Shown here: positions 26,678 through 35,888 of the stretch, piece by piece | Position numbering within the stretch: position 1 is the first letter of the stretch | Layout of the letters: each line of letters starts with the position of its first letter | Source: Acinetobacter vivianii | Lineage (GTDB): Bacteria; Pseudomonadota; Gammaproteobacteria; Pseudomonadales; Moraxellaceae | Direction: 5' to 3' | Length of the DNA: 64,000 nucleotides | Assembly: GCF_014635885.1 (NCBI RefSeq) | Contig: NZ_BMDR01000003.1 | Coordinates: forward strand, 372,001-436,000 | The notes under the pieces: generated by a model | The model's database searches: none | The model's input: only the letters and a program-made list of their open reading frames with translations | What the model was told of the DNA's origin: nothing | Program-made: the position numbers and the translations under genes

Positions 26678-27028
26678 ATGTTTAAAATTTATGGTATTAA
26701 AAATTGTAATTCGATGAAAAAAGCCTTTGATGCATTACAGGCAAAAGGAATTGATTATGAGTTCCATGATTACAAGAAACAAGGTATTGATGCTGCAACG
26801 CTAGCAATCTGGCTAAAAGAGATGGGTGCAGATAAAGTCCTGAATAAAAAAGGCACAACATGGCGTAAATTGACTGCTGATGAGCAAGCGCATGCAACCA
26901 GCAATGAGCAAAACCTGATTGAAACACTGATTGCTCAGCCAAGTCTGATTAAACGTCCTGTATTGCAAACGCCAAAAGGATTTGTGATTGGCTTTAATGA
27001 AGCAACTTATCAAGATCTATCTGCTTAA
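26678..27028 (+). CDS. ArsC family reductase (YffB/Spx-like)
   Basis: 116 aa thioredoxin-fold protein of the ArsC/Spx family. Starts MFKIYGIKNCNSMKKAFDAL, with a single N-terminal Cys10 in KNCNSMKKA as in YffB-type proteins, and ends with the family features GTTWRKL, LIKRPVL and GFVIGFNEATY. YffB-like members are thought to act on glutathione mixed disulfides or be redox regulators; arsenate reduction is not implied. Single gene followed by a bidirectional terminator. Confidence 0.88.
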   Translation: MFKIYGIKNCNSMKKAFDALQAKGIDYEFHDYKKQGIDAATLAIWLKEMGADKVLNKKGTTWRKLTADEQAHATSNEQNLIETLIAQPSLIKRPVLQTPKGFVIGFNEATYQDLSA

Positions 27029-27050
27029 ATCTAAATAAATAGCAGATACA

Positions 27051-27082
27051 AAAAAACCGAGTCATCAGGCTCGGTTTTTTTA
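27051..27082. terminator. Bidirectional terminator between arsC-like and DUF2147 genes
   Basis: AAAAAACCGAG pairs with CTCGGTTTTTTT around TCATCAGG, with A run left and T run right, between convergent genes. Confidence 0.9.
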
Positions 27083-27096
27083 TGTTTATCTTGAGC

Positions 27097-27534
27097 TTAG
27101 TTGGTACGAATCCAGGTCTGGTTACGACCTAAAGCTGCAACGCCAATATAACCACGTAATTTCAGCTTTTTACCACCTTCGATAATTTCAGCTTTTAATT
27201 TGTAGGTTTTACCGTTCTTAGGATCGATAATTGAACCGCCATCGTAATTCACACCACCTACATTTTTAAGGCCATGTACAATGGTCACGCCTTTAAGTGG
27301 TTTGTTGTGATAAGTTCCTTCACATTTAGAGCATGCATTTTCCTGACCTGCTACTAAATATTTTTGAATAGACGCGGTGAGGGTTCCATCCTTTTGCTCA
27401 GTAAACTTCACAATCGCCTTCGGCTGTTTTGTTTCATCATCGATGGTTTGCCAAACACTGCCATTCAGCGCATCCGCTGCATTGGCAAAAGTTGTTAAAC
27501 CGAGCAATCCAAATGCTAGAGCAATTTTCTTCAT
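27097..27534 (-). CDS. DUF2147 family periplasmic protein
   Basis: 145 aa. Signal peptide MKKIALAFGLLGLTTFANA is followed by a lipocalin-like DUF2147 domain: GSVWQTIDDETKQPKAIV, a CSKC pair at about residues 68-71, GGSIIDPKNGKTYKLKAE and LRGYIGVAALGRNQTWIR at the end. The family is common in Proteobacteria; function is not established. Stands alone with its own promoter region upstream. Confidence 0.88.
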   Translation of the reverse strand: MKKIALAFGLLGLTTFANAADALNGSVWQTIDDETKQPKAIVKFTEQKDGTLTASIQKYLVAGQENACSKCEGTYHNKPLKGVTIVHGLKNVGGVNYDGGSIIDPKNGKTYKLKAEIIEGGKKLKLRGYIGVAALGRNQTWIRTN

Positions 27535-27738
27535 TTTTGTAATATCCTTAAGGGGTCTTTCAAACTGAAAGTATTGAGAAGTTCAATCAATATTGCAATT
27601 CTTGATTATGACTATTTGGTATAACCTGCGTAAGAGTGACATAGCGCACAATTTTTCAGTTTTTATCATGATGTCTAGGCGCCACTTATATTCAAGAATT
27701 TTCTTATCGGTATACCCATCTAACAATATGGAAAAATT

Positions 27739-28650
27739 ATGAAATTTGCTACTGTTTGGAAATATTATTTTACTGAATCTTTACTTAAAGCGACGATTCG
27801 GACACCGAGCCAATTTAATTTGGCGCCCAATGCTTTACGGCCGTTACTGGATCAACTCTGTCGCATATTTCCACAAAATCCAACAGTACAAATTCGACCA
27901 TTACGCTTAGCGGGTATCCGTGGTGAGGAAATTAAAGCTCAAGCTTCGGCAACACAATTGATTTTACATATCCACGGCGGTGCTTTTTTCTTGGGTAGTC
28001 TCAATACCCATCGTGCATTGATGACCGATATTGCGGCACGTACGCAAATGCAGGTGATTCATGTTGATTACCCACTCGCACCCGAACATCCTTTTCCTGA
28101 AGCCATTGATGCGATTTTTGATGTCTATCAAGCATTGCTAGTTCAAGGTATTAAACCCAAAGATATCATTATCTCAGGTGACTCTTGTGGCGCGAACCTT
28201 GCCTTAGCATTGTGCTTACGCCTGAAACAACAACCTGAACTGATGCCAAGCGGCCTGATTTTGATGTCTCCTTATCTGGATTTAACCTTAACCAGTGAAT
28301 CGTTACGCTTCAACCAGAAACATGATGCATTGCTGTCCATTGAAGCGTTGCAGGCTGGTATCAACCATTATTTAACAGATGGTATTCAGACAGATGATCC
28401 TCGCGTTTCACCGTTATTTGATGATCTGACAGGCTTACCACCGACTTTGGTACAAGTCGGTTCTAAAGAGATTTTGCTGGATGATTCAAAGCGCTTTAGA
28501 GAAAAAGCTGAAAAAGCCGATGTAGAGGTGAACTTTAAACTCTATACAGGCATGTGGCATAACTTCCAGATGTTTAATGCCTGGTTCCCTGAGGCTAAAC
28601 AAGCCTTAGCAGATATTGCTGAATTCGCACATGCCTTAGATCGCGACTAA
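27739..28650 (+). CDS. Alpha/beta hydrolase, HSL-family esterase
   Basis: 303 aa. Oxyanion-hole motif HIHGGAFFLGS at about residue 77, nucleophile elbow SGDSCGANLALAL (Ser about 150), acidic residue near KEILLDDS and His in MWHNFQMF. This is the hormone-sensitive-lipase group of carboxylesterases, acting on short-chain esters. No signal peptide. Single gene with a hairpin after it. Confidence 0.9.
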   Translation: MKFATVWKYYFTESLLKATIRTPSQFNLAPNALRPLLDQLCRIFPQNPTVQIRPLRLAGIRGEEIKAQASATQLILHIHGGAFFLGSLNTHRALMTDIAARTQMQVIHVDYPLAPEHPFPEAIDAIFDVYQALLVQGIKPKDIIISGDSCGANLALALCLRLKQQPELMPSGLILMSPYLDLTLTSESLRFNQKHDALLSIEALQAGINHYLTDGIQTDDPRVSPLFDDLTGLPPTLVQVGSKEILLDDSKRFREKAEKADVEVNFKLYTGMWHNFQMFNAWFPEAKQALADIAEFAHALDRD

Positions 28651-28673
28651 GCATCATCAAAATATGTGTAAAA

Positions 28674-28697
28674 AATGGTCAGCTTAGGCTGGCCATT
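28674..28697 (+). terminator. Hairpin after the esterase gene
   Basis: AATGGTCAGC-TTAG-GCTGGCCATT is a near-perfect 10-bp stem 24 nt past the stop. There is no strong T run, so termination activity is uncertain. Confidence 0.45.
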
Positions 28698-28918
28698 GTC
28701 ACTCTTCATTCAGTTTGGTCATCATCAAATAAAAATCATTGAATATTCTGATAACAGCTTATTTTTCAAAATATTTTTCCCGTCCTGATTTGCACTAAAT
28801 CCTCCAGATGCAGACTTTTTTCTCATTCTAAAGATGCTATTGTTATTTGAATAATCGTTCCTCCGTATTTTGATGACGGATATACAGTTCCTAGGAATCT
28901 CATTGCATAAAAGGATGC

Positions 28919-30112
28919 ATGCCAATGGTGAAGATTCATTTTAATAGGTCAACTGACGCGAAAAGATGGGGCTTTCGGCTTTCTTGGGAACATCATATTG
29001 TCGTCAATTGGACCATGCTTAAAAAAAGCATTTTATTACTGATACTTGCTGCATTAATGAACCTGTTCTGGATCAGTTGGGACATTTTCGTACTCATGAA
29101 TCCTGTTTATTCAGAATGGGTACATCTCAAGCTGGTCCGTTCACAATTATGGACCAGCCTGATTATGCTGGTGGTTTTGATCCTGTTGATTATTCCCTGC
29201 CATCTGTTCAGGGAACAACACTGGGCACAGGAAGTTCTCCCGATCCTCAGTGTGCAGGTCTTTACCGCGATGCTGTGCCATAACAGCTATCTGGTCGGCA
29301 GCTTTAGTCCCGCTACCATGGTGGGCTATGTCAGTGTCGTTGGTGTCGGTCTGGTGCTTTTCGACCGCCGTATGGTGTATTGCGCTCTCATTCCTGCCAC
29401 GCTGGCCTTGTTCTTTTGTAATTACCTGAGCATGGTCGGGATACTCACCTACGCGCCATTATTTAACATGCAACATCTGAATCAAGTCGCCATGCATCCA
29501 TTTTGGGTAGGCAGCATGATGTTTTTTCTGGTTCCCATCTTGCTGGCCTGTTTATTTCTATTTGAAATCTTACTGACCCAATGGCGTACTCGTGAAATGA
29601 CCATCCAGATTTTAAGTCGTCTCGATCCTCTGACCAATGTCTTGAACCGGCGCAGTATTGGGAGTTACTTAGAAAGATTACATCAGCAGCCTGATCAGCA
29701 ATATTCAATTGTGCTGCTCGACTTAGATCATTTTAAAAATATTAATGATCACTTCGGACATAGCATGGGAGATCAGGTACTGATTCAAGTCGCCCAATGT
29801 CTGGCAACCCATCTCAGAGAGCAGGATATTATTGGGCGCTTTGGTGGGGAGGAGTTTATTTTATTGCTGCCCAATACCAATACAGCTCAAGCACAAAAGG
29901 TTGCCGAGCGCTGCCGGCAAGCCGTATCACAATTGCGTTTTATCACCGAACATAAGCAAGAATTCAGTATCAGTGCCAGCTTTGGAATTAGCAGCTCACT
30001 CAGTGCCGATGAGCCACATCTGATTATCAGTCAGGCGGATCAGGCCCTGTATGCTGTAAAAGCAGCGGGACGCAATCAGGTCAAAATCTTTACCGATCTG
30101 ATCACCCATTAG
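28919..30112 (+). CDS. Membrane-bound diguanylate cyclase (GGDEF)
   Basis: 397 aa; makes cyclic di-GMP from two GTP. About six membrane segments fill residues 34-225 without a clear sensory domain name, followed by a GGDEF domain. The A-site reads GRFGGEEFILLLP, with GGEEF intact. An RxxD product-inhibition site (REQD) lies exactly five residues upstream, so feedback inhibition is expected. DLDHFKNINDHFGH and DQALYAVKAAGRNQV are the other conserved stretches. The start could be the ATG at 28919 or 28925; the second has better Shine-Dalgarno spacing (AAGGA, 9 nt). Monocistronic. Confidence 0.9.
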   Translation: MPMVKIHFNRSTDAKRWGFRLSWEHHIVVNWTMLKKSILLLILAALMNLFWISWDIFVLMNPVYSEWVHLKLVRSQLWTSLIMLVVLILLIIPCHLFREQHWAQEVLPILSVQVFTAMLCHNSYLVGSFSPATMVGYVSVVGVGLVLFDRRMVYCALIPATLALFFCNYLSMVGILTYAPLFNMQHLNQVAMHPFWVGSMMFFLVPILLACLFLFEILLTQWRTREMTIQILSRLDPLTNVLNRRSIGSYLERLHQQPDQQYSIVLLDLDHFKNINDHFGHSMGDQVLIQVAQCLATHLREQDIIGRFGGEEFILLLPNTNTAQAQKVAERCRQAVSQLRFITEHKQEFSISASFGISSSLSADEPHLIISQADQALYAVKAAGRNQVKIFTDLITH

Positions 30113-30151
30113 CAAAGTGAAGGCAGTGATTTGCCTTCACTTGAGTCTCAA

Positions 30152-30862
30152 TCAGCCTTTTAAAAATTCTTCCCGATGTTGGCGATAAGGCTCATCAAAA
30201 AGCACAAACTTCTGTTCTTGCCTGGCTTCAGCAATCCACTGTTGTACTGAAGGCAAAGCCAATATTTTCTGCATATAGCTTTGGCTAGAAGCCGAGATGG
30301 GTAATTTATAACAGTCAAAACGCATCACCACAGGTGCGTAAAATGCATCAGCAATACTGAATTCGCCACACAAAAAACTGTCATCATCTGGACGTTCTGA
30401 CCAGATCTGATCAATTCGGGCAACATCAGCACGTAATTGAGCATGCTCTGCCCATAACTGCTTGCCAATATGCGTTAGCTCAGCTTCGACATTCATCGGA
30501 CAAAGATTGCGTAATCCCTGAAAGCTACTGTGCATCTCGGCACTGATACAACGCGCTCTGGCACGTAAGGTTTTATCTTGCGGCCATAAGGCATGTTCAG
30601 GGTGTTGTTCTGCCAGATATTCACAAATAGCCAGCGTATCCCAAACCACCAGATCACCATCCACCAGATCACCATCCACCAGTGCAGGCACTTTCCCGGT
30701 TGGATTAAGCTTTAGAATTTCTGTTTTAAACTGGCTATCTGCTTCAAAGCTATCAAACTGAATCAACTGTTCCTGAAATGGAATACCAGCCTGTTTCAAT
30801 AAGATCCATGGACGCATTGACCAGGTCGAATAATTTTTATTGCCAATCAAGAGCTGATACAT
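30152..30862 (-). CDS. Glutathione S-transferase with a 5-residue internal duplication
   Basis: 236 aa. N-terminal thioredoxin-like domain begins YQLLIGNKNYSTWSMRPWI, C-terminal helical domain follows. The glutathione-binding region reads VPALVDGDLVDGDLVVWDTL, in which VDGDL is repeated by an exact in-frame 15-bp tandem duplication at 30646-30675. Homologues normally have one copy, so this strain carries a five-residue insertion next to the GSH-binding site; activity may be altered. The stop is followed 39 bp on by the convergent cyclase gene; start is 5 bp after the dsbD stop, so the two may be co-transcribed. Confidence 0.9.
   Translation of the reverse strand: MYQLLIGNKNYSTWSMRPWILLKQAGIPFQEQLIQFDSFEADSQFKTEILKLNPTGKVPALVDGDLVDGDLVVWDTLAICEYLAEQHPEHALWPQDKTLRARARCISAEMHSSFQGLRNLCPMNVEAELTHIGKQLWAEHAQLRADVARIDQIWSERPDDDSFLCGEFSIADAFYAPVVMRFDCYKLPISASSQSYMQKILALPSVQQWIAEARQEQKFVLFDEPYRQHREEFLKG
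30646..30682. repeat. 15-bp in-frame tandem duplication inside the GST gene
   Basis: CCACCAGATCACCAT is present twice in direct succession (30646-30660 and 30661-30675), followed by the first seven bases of a third unit. Slippage is the probable origin. Confidence 0.95.
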
Positions 30863-30867
30863 ATTTA

Positions 30868-32676
30868 TTATTTTCCTTTAAATAAGGCGAGTTGTTGTAA
30901 TAGCTCAGCTTTCTGGAACGCACCAGTTAAGCGTAGCGAGCGAATTTCTTGTTGTTGCTGATCGAGGAATAAATAGGTCGGTGGTCCCAAGATATCCCAC
31001 TGCGCTAAAAGTGCCTGATGCGATGCATCATAGTGGCTTAAGTCCAGTTTAATCAGGTAATAACCCGATAATGCCTGCTGGACTTCGGCATCTTTTAAAA
31101 TACGATGCTCAATTGGCTGACAAGCGACACACCAATCCGCATAGACGTCAATCACGATACCGCGATCTTTGGGTGCATTAGCGAGAATATGCTGAAACTC
31201 ATCCGCAGTTTGTGCCACATGCCATTCAGCAAGTTTATCTGCCTGAACCGAGCTGAGACTTTGAATATGCTGGTATTGATTAAAAGCCAATGCGGGAATG
31301 ACCAAAATCAGCAATATCGCATACAGCCATCGCAACTTGGATTTCTGCCCAAACAGACGATAAACCGCATAGATAATAAATGCCAGACCGAGAATTAAAC
31401 TCAGGATTTGAATCACTAATTCTGGCAATAAAGAACGAATAAAATAAAGACTCAAGGCCAGCATTAAGAAGGCAAAAATCACCTTGATCTGATTCATCCA
31501 GTCGCCAGCTTTCGGTAAGGCTTTAGCGCCCAATACACTTGCCAAAAGCAAAGGTATACCCATACCAAAGCCAAGCGTAAAGAGTAATAATGCACCTTGC
31601 CATTGACTCTGTGTTTGCGAAATAAATAGCAAAACCCCAGCCAGAGGTGCAGTCATGCATGGCCCTACCAACAGCGCTGAAATCATGCCCATTACACTGG
31701 CGCCCACCAGCGTGCCGCCTTTTTGATTGGATTGCATCTGATCCAGTCGATTGACCCAACGCTGCGGCAATTTCAGTTCGAATAGGCCAAACAGATTGAG
31801 GGCAAACACCACAAACAATAAGCTAAATGCAATCAATGTGGCGGGTTGCTGTAACCAGCGCTGAAAATTCAAACCTGCTGCGGAAGCAATCAAACCCAGT
31901 ACCGCATAGACCAGTGCCATACTGACCACAAAGGTCAGCGCAATTGACCATGCTTTAACACCTTTGTTGTCACGTACGATCAACGAGGTCAGGATCGGTA
32001 ACATCGGTAATGAACACGGCGTAAAAGCCAATAAAATCCCTAAACCTAAGAATAACAGGATGCTATAAGCCAGCGAATGTTGCTCCAGTGCACTTGACCA
32101 TTTCTGGTCTTGAGCCATTACACCTGAATTGTCTTGTGAGGGAGATGCTGCGGCTACTTCAGCCTGTACTTCATCACTTGCGGGTTGTTGAGTATTGAAT
32201 GCGCTAGATGAACGTGCCACGTCCAGAAAGCTTTTTTGGGTATTAGAACTGACATTTTGAGCACTCACCAAACCATCGGCGTCAGTCTGAAATTCAATAT
32301 TTTGGGGTGGATAGCAAATTCGGTCTTTGGCACAACCCTGCCACGTCACACGATAATGTTGTGATGCTTGAGTAGGAATACTGAATTCAGCTTGTTGATA
32401 ATAAACCTGACTATGGCCATAGTTTTCATCATATTGCTCAACTGCTTTGGGCAAATTTAACGTAACAGGCTGATTGCCCTGCTGTACTTCAAATTTATGT
32501 TGATATAAATAGTAATTGGGCTGAATCGACCAATGCAAACGTGCCTGATTCGCTTGCGTCGATTCAACCGTAAATGCAAATGCCTGTTCAGGACTGAGTA
32601 AAGGTGCCGATGAATTCTCTTGGGCATAGGTCAATGACCCACATAACAACAATAACGTCCCAAGAAAATAACGCAT
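30868..32676 (-). CDS. dsbD: Thiol:disulfide interchange protein DsbD
   Basis: 602 aa from the ATG at 32676, where the signal peptide MRYFLGTLLLLCGSLTYAQ begins; a 15-codon longer frame is unlikely. Three parts are visible: a periplasmic N-domain with the redox pair in GCAKDRICYPP, an eight-helix CcdA-like membrane domain with TPCSLPMLPIL and GPCMTAPLAGV, and a C-terminal thioredoxin domain with YADWCVACQPIE. It passes electrons from cytoplasmic thioredoxin to periplasmic partners such as DsbC. An Asn/Ser/Gln-rich stretch links the first two parts. Confidence 0.95.
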   Translation of the reverse strand: MRYFLGTLLLLCGSLTYAQENSSAPLLSPEQAFAFTVESTQANQARLHWSIQPNYYLYQHKFEVQQGNQPVTLNLPKAVEQYDENYGHSQVYYQQAEFSIPTQASQHYRVTWQGCAKDRICYPPQNIEFQTDADGLVSAQNVSSNTQKSFLDVARSSSAFNTQQPASDEVQAEVAAASPSQDNSGVMAQDQKWSSALEQHSLAYSILLFLGLGILLAFTPCSLPMLPILTSLIVRDNKGVKAWSIALTFVVSMALVYAVLGLIASAAGLNFQRWLQQPATLIAFSLLFVVFALNLFGLFELKLPQRWVNRLDQMQSNQKGGTLVGASVMGMISALLVGPCMTAPLAGVLLFISQTQSQWQGALLLFTLGFGMGIPLLLASVLGAKALPKAGDWMNQIKVIFAFLMLALSLYFIRSLLPELVIQILSLILGLAFIIYAVYRLFGQKSKLRWLYAILLILVIPALAFNQYQHIQSLSSVQADKLAEWHVAQTADEFQHILANAPKDRGIVIDVYADWCVACQPIEHRILKDAEVQQALSGYYLIKLDLSHYDASHQALLAQWDILGPPTYLFLDQQQQEIRSLRLTGAFQKAELLQQLALFKGK

Positions 32677-32794
32677 CAATGCAAAACCTTCTCCATCTCG
32701 AACAGACATTTTCATTCTCATCTCACTATTTTTCTCCCGAATCTCTCTCCCACTTATGTAGAAGTGAATTTAAGAGAATTCAGGAGCATTATTA

Positions 32795-33565
32795 TTAGAA
32801 TAAAACCGATACGCCGAAGCCACCGTTATAGCTTTTCTGATTGCCATTGAGATCCACCCCAATGCTAGCGTCCAGCTGTGTGCGATTATTCAAGGCATAA
32901 ACCAGACCTGTGCCGAGGCCATATTCATAATCCTGACTTTCTGCTTTACGGTAAATAAATTCAGAGAAGCCAGATAATTTACCCGCGATCTTATAATCAA
33001 TGGTTGGTACAGCTGTAACTGCCCAATCGCTGTTTTGCGCTTCATAACGCATGGTAATTGAGGTACCAATCAGGTCGCTAAATTCATAAGCAACTGCCGA
33101 GGTTAAGCTATAGATATCATCATGGTTGGTGAACTCATCGTTACCTGTCGCAATGATTGCTTCTGCTAACAAAGCCATTGATAAGCGGTCATCTTTTAAA
33201 TCAATCGCTTTTTTCAGACCAATGCTGACATCACCTAAACCATTGGTTTCTTTTTTCATGCCAGCACGCTTGTATTGCTGCCAGACTGGACCTTGCCAAC
33301 CCAATTGCAATTCAAGGCCATCTGCCAGACCTGTACGCAATAACATATCGCCATTTAAGGTCAGGGTTTTATCTTTTACTCCATCGACATTACCTTCTTG
33401 GTAACTGACGCTCGGTAAGCTTTGTTCCCATGCCAATTTTCCAACAGGTGTAATACCTGTGCCCATGCCCGCTCCAGGACGGTCAAAAGAAAAATCAGCC
33501 GCAAAAGCGCTGCTTGCCATAATCGATACGGCAATCACGCTTAAAGTTTGAAAAGTTTTCATCAT
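32795..33565 (-). CDS. Outer-membrane protein of the phenol MetA-degradation (transporter) family
   Basis: 256 aa. Signal peptide (SVIAVSIMASSAFA) followed by repeated amphipathic beta strands ending in Phe (GGFGVSVLF), the outer-membrane insertion signal. Early PGAGMGTGITPVGKLAWEQS and LQLGWQGPVW are characteristic of the Phenol_MetA_deg family (PF13557). Probably a small beta-barrel; substrate unknown. It lies 28 bp after the ankyrin gene start of the same strand, so possibly co-transcribed. Confidence 0.82.
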   Translation of the reverse strand: MMKTFQTLSVIAVSIMASSAFAADFSFDRPGAGMGTGITPVGKLAWEQSLPSVSYQEGNVDGVKDKTLTLNGDMLLRTGLADGLELQLGWQGPVWQQYKRAGMKKETNGLGDVSIGLKKAIDLKDDRLSMALLAEAIIATGNDEFTNHDDIYSLTSAVAYEFSDLIGTSITMRYEAQNSDWAVTAVPTIDYKIAGKLSGFSEFIYRKAESQDYEYGLGTGLVYALNNRTQLDASIGVDLNGNQKSYNGGFGVSVLF

Positions 33566-33593
33566 ATTCCTCTTTCTCTTGTATCGGCTGGGC

Positions 33594-34139
33594 TTATGCG
33601 CCTAGCTCTTTTGACATCTTTGCGCCATGCTGACGTAATAATTCCAGTGTTGCACGTTCTTCTGGCAATGATTCTGACCAGTCAATTTCATCAAATTCAC
33701 AATCAAAGAATAATTGGCTAATTGAAGATAAAACGGTTAAACCTTCTTCATCACGGGTATTGGGATCTACTTTTTCTTCGAGTAAACGTTGTACCACAGG
33801 TACACAAGCCGAACTTGCTGCATCCCAAAGCGGGCCATAAAATTCTTCAGCATCCCATAAGTGCAAATTGGCTTTGGCCTGAATCAGGGCATCTAAAATA
33901 TCTAAATAAACTTGAAGCGATTGTTGCTTTTCTTCTTCGCTTAATGGTTGGCCTGCTTCATACGCTTCACAAATTGCTTCCCACCATGTGAATAAACCAT
34001 CACAAATCACTGACACAGGCGGCCCTTGTTCAGGATCAATAAAATTCGGGTCGAGTCCTTCAGCAAGTAAAGATTGCACTTGGTCTAAATCGAGTTGTTG
34101 TATGGCTTGCACCAAGGCCTGCTGTTGCTTATTTAACAT
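33594..34139 (-). CDS. Ankyrin-repeat protein
   Basis: 181 aa, acidic, no signal peptide. Ankyrin-like units occur at about residues 9-38 (LVQAIQQLDLDQVQSLLAEG...DPN), 102-135 (GPLWDAASSACVPVVQRLLE) and the C-terminal LELLRQHGAK. Ankyrin repeats mediate protein binding; the partner is unknown. ATG at 34137-34139 is chosen over a TTG two codons earlier. Upstream of the MetA-type porin gene on the same strand. Confidence 0.78.
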   Translation of the reverse strand: MLNKQQQALVQAIQQLDLDQVQSLLAEGLDPNFIDPEQGPPVSVICDGLFTWWEAICEAYEAGQPLSEEEKQQSLQVYLDILDALIQAKANLHLWDAEEFYGPLWDAASSACVPVVQRLLEEKVDPNTRDEEGLTVLSSISQLFFDCEFDEIDWSESLPEERATLELLRQHGAKMSKELGA

Positions 34140-34238
34140 GACCAATTCTCACAATATTTTTTAATGAATGTATTATGCCGAATATCCTGACAGGATTTTA
34201 TAAAACCATCTAAAAAATCATGTATAAATTTGATACAG

Positions 34239-34274
34239 GCATAAAAAAAGCCCCAAATGAGGCTTTTTTTATGC
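34239..34274. terminator. Terminator of hpf
   Basis: GCATAAAAAAAGCC pairs with GGCTTTTTTTATGC around an eight-base centre; on the minus strand it gives a T run directly after hpf. Confidence 0.9.
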
Positions 34275-34282
34275 GTTTATCT

Positions 34283-34657
34283 TTACGCTTCGTCATCTAC
34301 TTTGACATCTTCATCTGCATCGACATATTCTGGTAAACCACCACGGTGATGATCTTTTTTCTCATAGAGATGCTCCAGACTGCGTTTTAACTTATCAATC
34401 GCACCATGAATCGAGTTATCAATATTTGTCGCTTTATGTGTCACTGCAACAGGTTTCATTCCTGCTGGACGAGCCTCAATCATACAACGTTTGTCGTGAT
34501 CGCCCGTTTTATCCCCATTTTCATCACTAATATGAACCGAAAAGTGCGTAATACGCTCGCTATAACGTTGGAATTCCTGTGTAAGTTCTGCACGAACATA
34601 ACTAATTAAACGTTCACTACCTTGAATGTTTTTATCTGTACGGATTTCAATATTCAT
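34283..34657 (-). CDS. hpf: Ribosome hibernation promoting factor, HPF/RaiA family
   Basis: 124 aa with the beta-alpha-beta S30AE domain: MNIEIRTDKNIQGSERLISY, a charged HISDENGDKTGDHDKRCMIE centre, and the RPAGMKPVAVTHKA strand. The HRGG segment and the acidic tail DADEDVKVDDEA follow. This is the short type without the dimerisation domain of long HPF. Such proteins bind the ribosomal A and P sites in stationary phase. It is not next to rpoN in this window, unlike the enterobacterial hpf locus, so it could equally be called raiA-like. Confidence 0.85.
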   Translation of the reverse strand: MNIEIRTDKNIQGSERLISYVRAELTQEFQRYSERITHFSVHISDENGDKTGDHDKRCMIEARPAGMKPVAVTHKATNIDNSIHGAIDKLKRSLEHLYEKKDHHRGGLPEYVDADEDVKVDDEA

Positions 34658-35010
34658 AAATATCTTCCTCTCTTTTCTGTGAGACGGTGCTACAAAACTT
34701 TCTTATTCAGCACACTTTGAGCATGCGATCATTCAGTGCAGTTGTATATTTTGATTATGTAAATGCTTGTGGTCTCCTCGCTTAGCATCTGTTGATTTTC
34801 AGTATGTAAGAAGATCTTCTATAGTTCCAATATCTGTCTTTCGTTAGAAATATGCAAGCTGATTTTTGACATTTTTATTAAAACTTAAACAAAAACTACT
34901 TTAACTTTACACGACTTTATTTTTGGCCCGACCTCTACAATTATTTTGTACCTTTGGTCAAATTTGGCTTTATTTTTGCTTAATACCTTGTATGCTTTAC
35001 ACGCCTTTTT
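34658..35010. other. AT-rich divergent regulatory region between hpf and the Tsx-like gene
   Basis: About 350 bp with no reading frame that I can support. It must hold promoters for both flanking genes. I see no strong dyad or RNA hairpin. Confidence 0.5.
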
Positions 35011-35026
35011 GGGGGGAGATTTTTAA

Positions 35027-35752
35027 ATGCAATTGAAGCAAGTTACAGCAGCATGTTTATTGGTATCTACAGCAGCTTTCGCTCAGGCAAAGCCAATCTG
35101 GCAGGACTTTAGCCTGACTGGTTTGTATGGGGAAAACTACGAAGTTGTTGATGAAAAACAAACAACTTTAACAGTTGAATATGCGGCAAAAGTTAAATAT
35201 GCCGATGTGTTTTTCTTTATGGATCGTATGCGTGGCAACGAAGATCATAAAGTTACCTATTTCGAACTCTCTCCTCGTTTTAGCTTAGGCGAGATTTCTG
35301 GTCAAAAACTTGCTTTTGGTCCAATTAAAGATGTGTTGATCTCAACAACATGGGAAAGCAACAATGATGACTTTTCTAGTTTTGACAACTTCTTATACGG
35401 CGTAGGTTTTGATCTCGCAGTTCCATATTTCCAATATGCAAATGTGAACTTCTACCGTGCCAACAATGAAAATACATCTGATGACTATCAAATGACAATT
35501 GCCTATGCATTGCCATTTAAAGTATCAAATGAAGATTTCCTCGTAGATGGTTTCCTTGACTGGTCGACAGGTGAAAAAGATCACGCAAGTGAACTGAACT
35601 GGACGACACAGTACAAATGGAATGTCGGTAAACACATTTCACCAGATACACGCCTTTATTTAGGTGTTGAGCATTCAGTTTGGAATAACAAGTTCGGTAT
35701 GAAAAACCGTGACGAAAACAACGTCAGCGCTTTGATCAAATATCACTTCTAA
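35027..35752 (+). CDS. Tsx/OmpK family nucleoside-specific porin
   Basis: 241 aa. Signal peptide MQLKQVTAACLLVSTAAFAQA precedes a 12-strand barrel pattern: WQDFSLTGLYGENYEV, VFFFMDRMRG, YFELSPRFSLG, FLYGVGFDLAVPYF and the terminal ALIKYHF. This matches the nucleoside-specific channel (Tsx/OmpK) family. A strong GGGGGGAG Shine-Dalgarno lies just upstream of the ATG, consistent with an abundant outer-membrane protein. Monocistronic with a terminator after it. Confidence 0.88.
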   Translation: MQLKQVTAACLLVSTAAFAQAKPIWQDFSLTGLYGENYEVVDEKQTTLTVEYAAKVKYADVFFFMDRMRGNEDHKVTYFELSPRFSLGEISGQKLAFGPIKDVLISTTWESNNDDFSSFDNFLYGVGFDLAVPYFQYANVNFYRANNENTSDDYQMTIAYALPFKVSNEDFLVDGFLDWSTGEKDHASELNWTTQYKWNVGKHISPDTRLYLGVEHSVWNNKFGMKNRDENNVSALIKYHF

Positions 35753-35767
35753 GCTTTTAAAGATGTG

Positions 35768-35800
35768 AAAAAAACAGCAAGGAATTCCTTGCTGTTTTTG
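35768..35800 (+). terminator. Intrinsic terminator of the Tsx-like gene
   Basis: AAACAGCAAGGAA pairs perfectly with TTCCTTGCTGTTT, ending in TTTTT, 16 nt after the stop. Confidence 0.9.
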
Positions 35801-35888
35801 TTGGTATCATCGAATATAAAGCTGAAATGATCTGCCGTTTTATCAACGCCTCATCTTTTGTTTTTGCCTGATTTGATGACCTGTGCCC

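Noticed and set aside
28725..28925. 66-codon minus-strand frame upstream of the diguanylate cyclase
   Set aside because: Weak start context and no recognisable motif; several GGA triplets here on the minus strand are not arranged in hairpins and no terminator follows, so neither a gene nor an Rsm-type RNA is supported.
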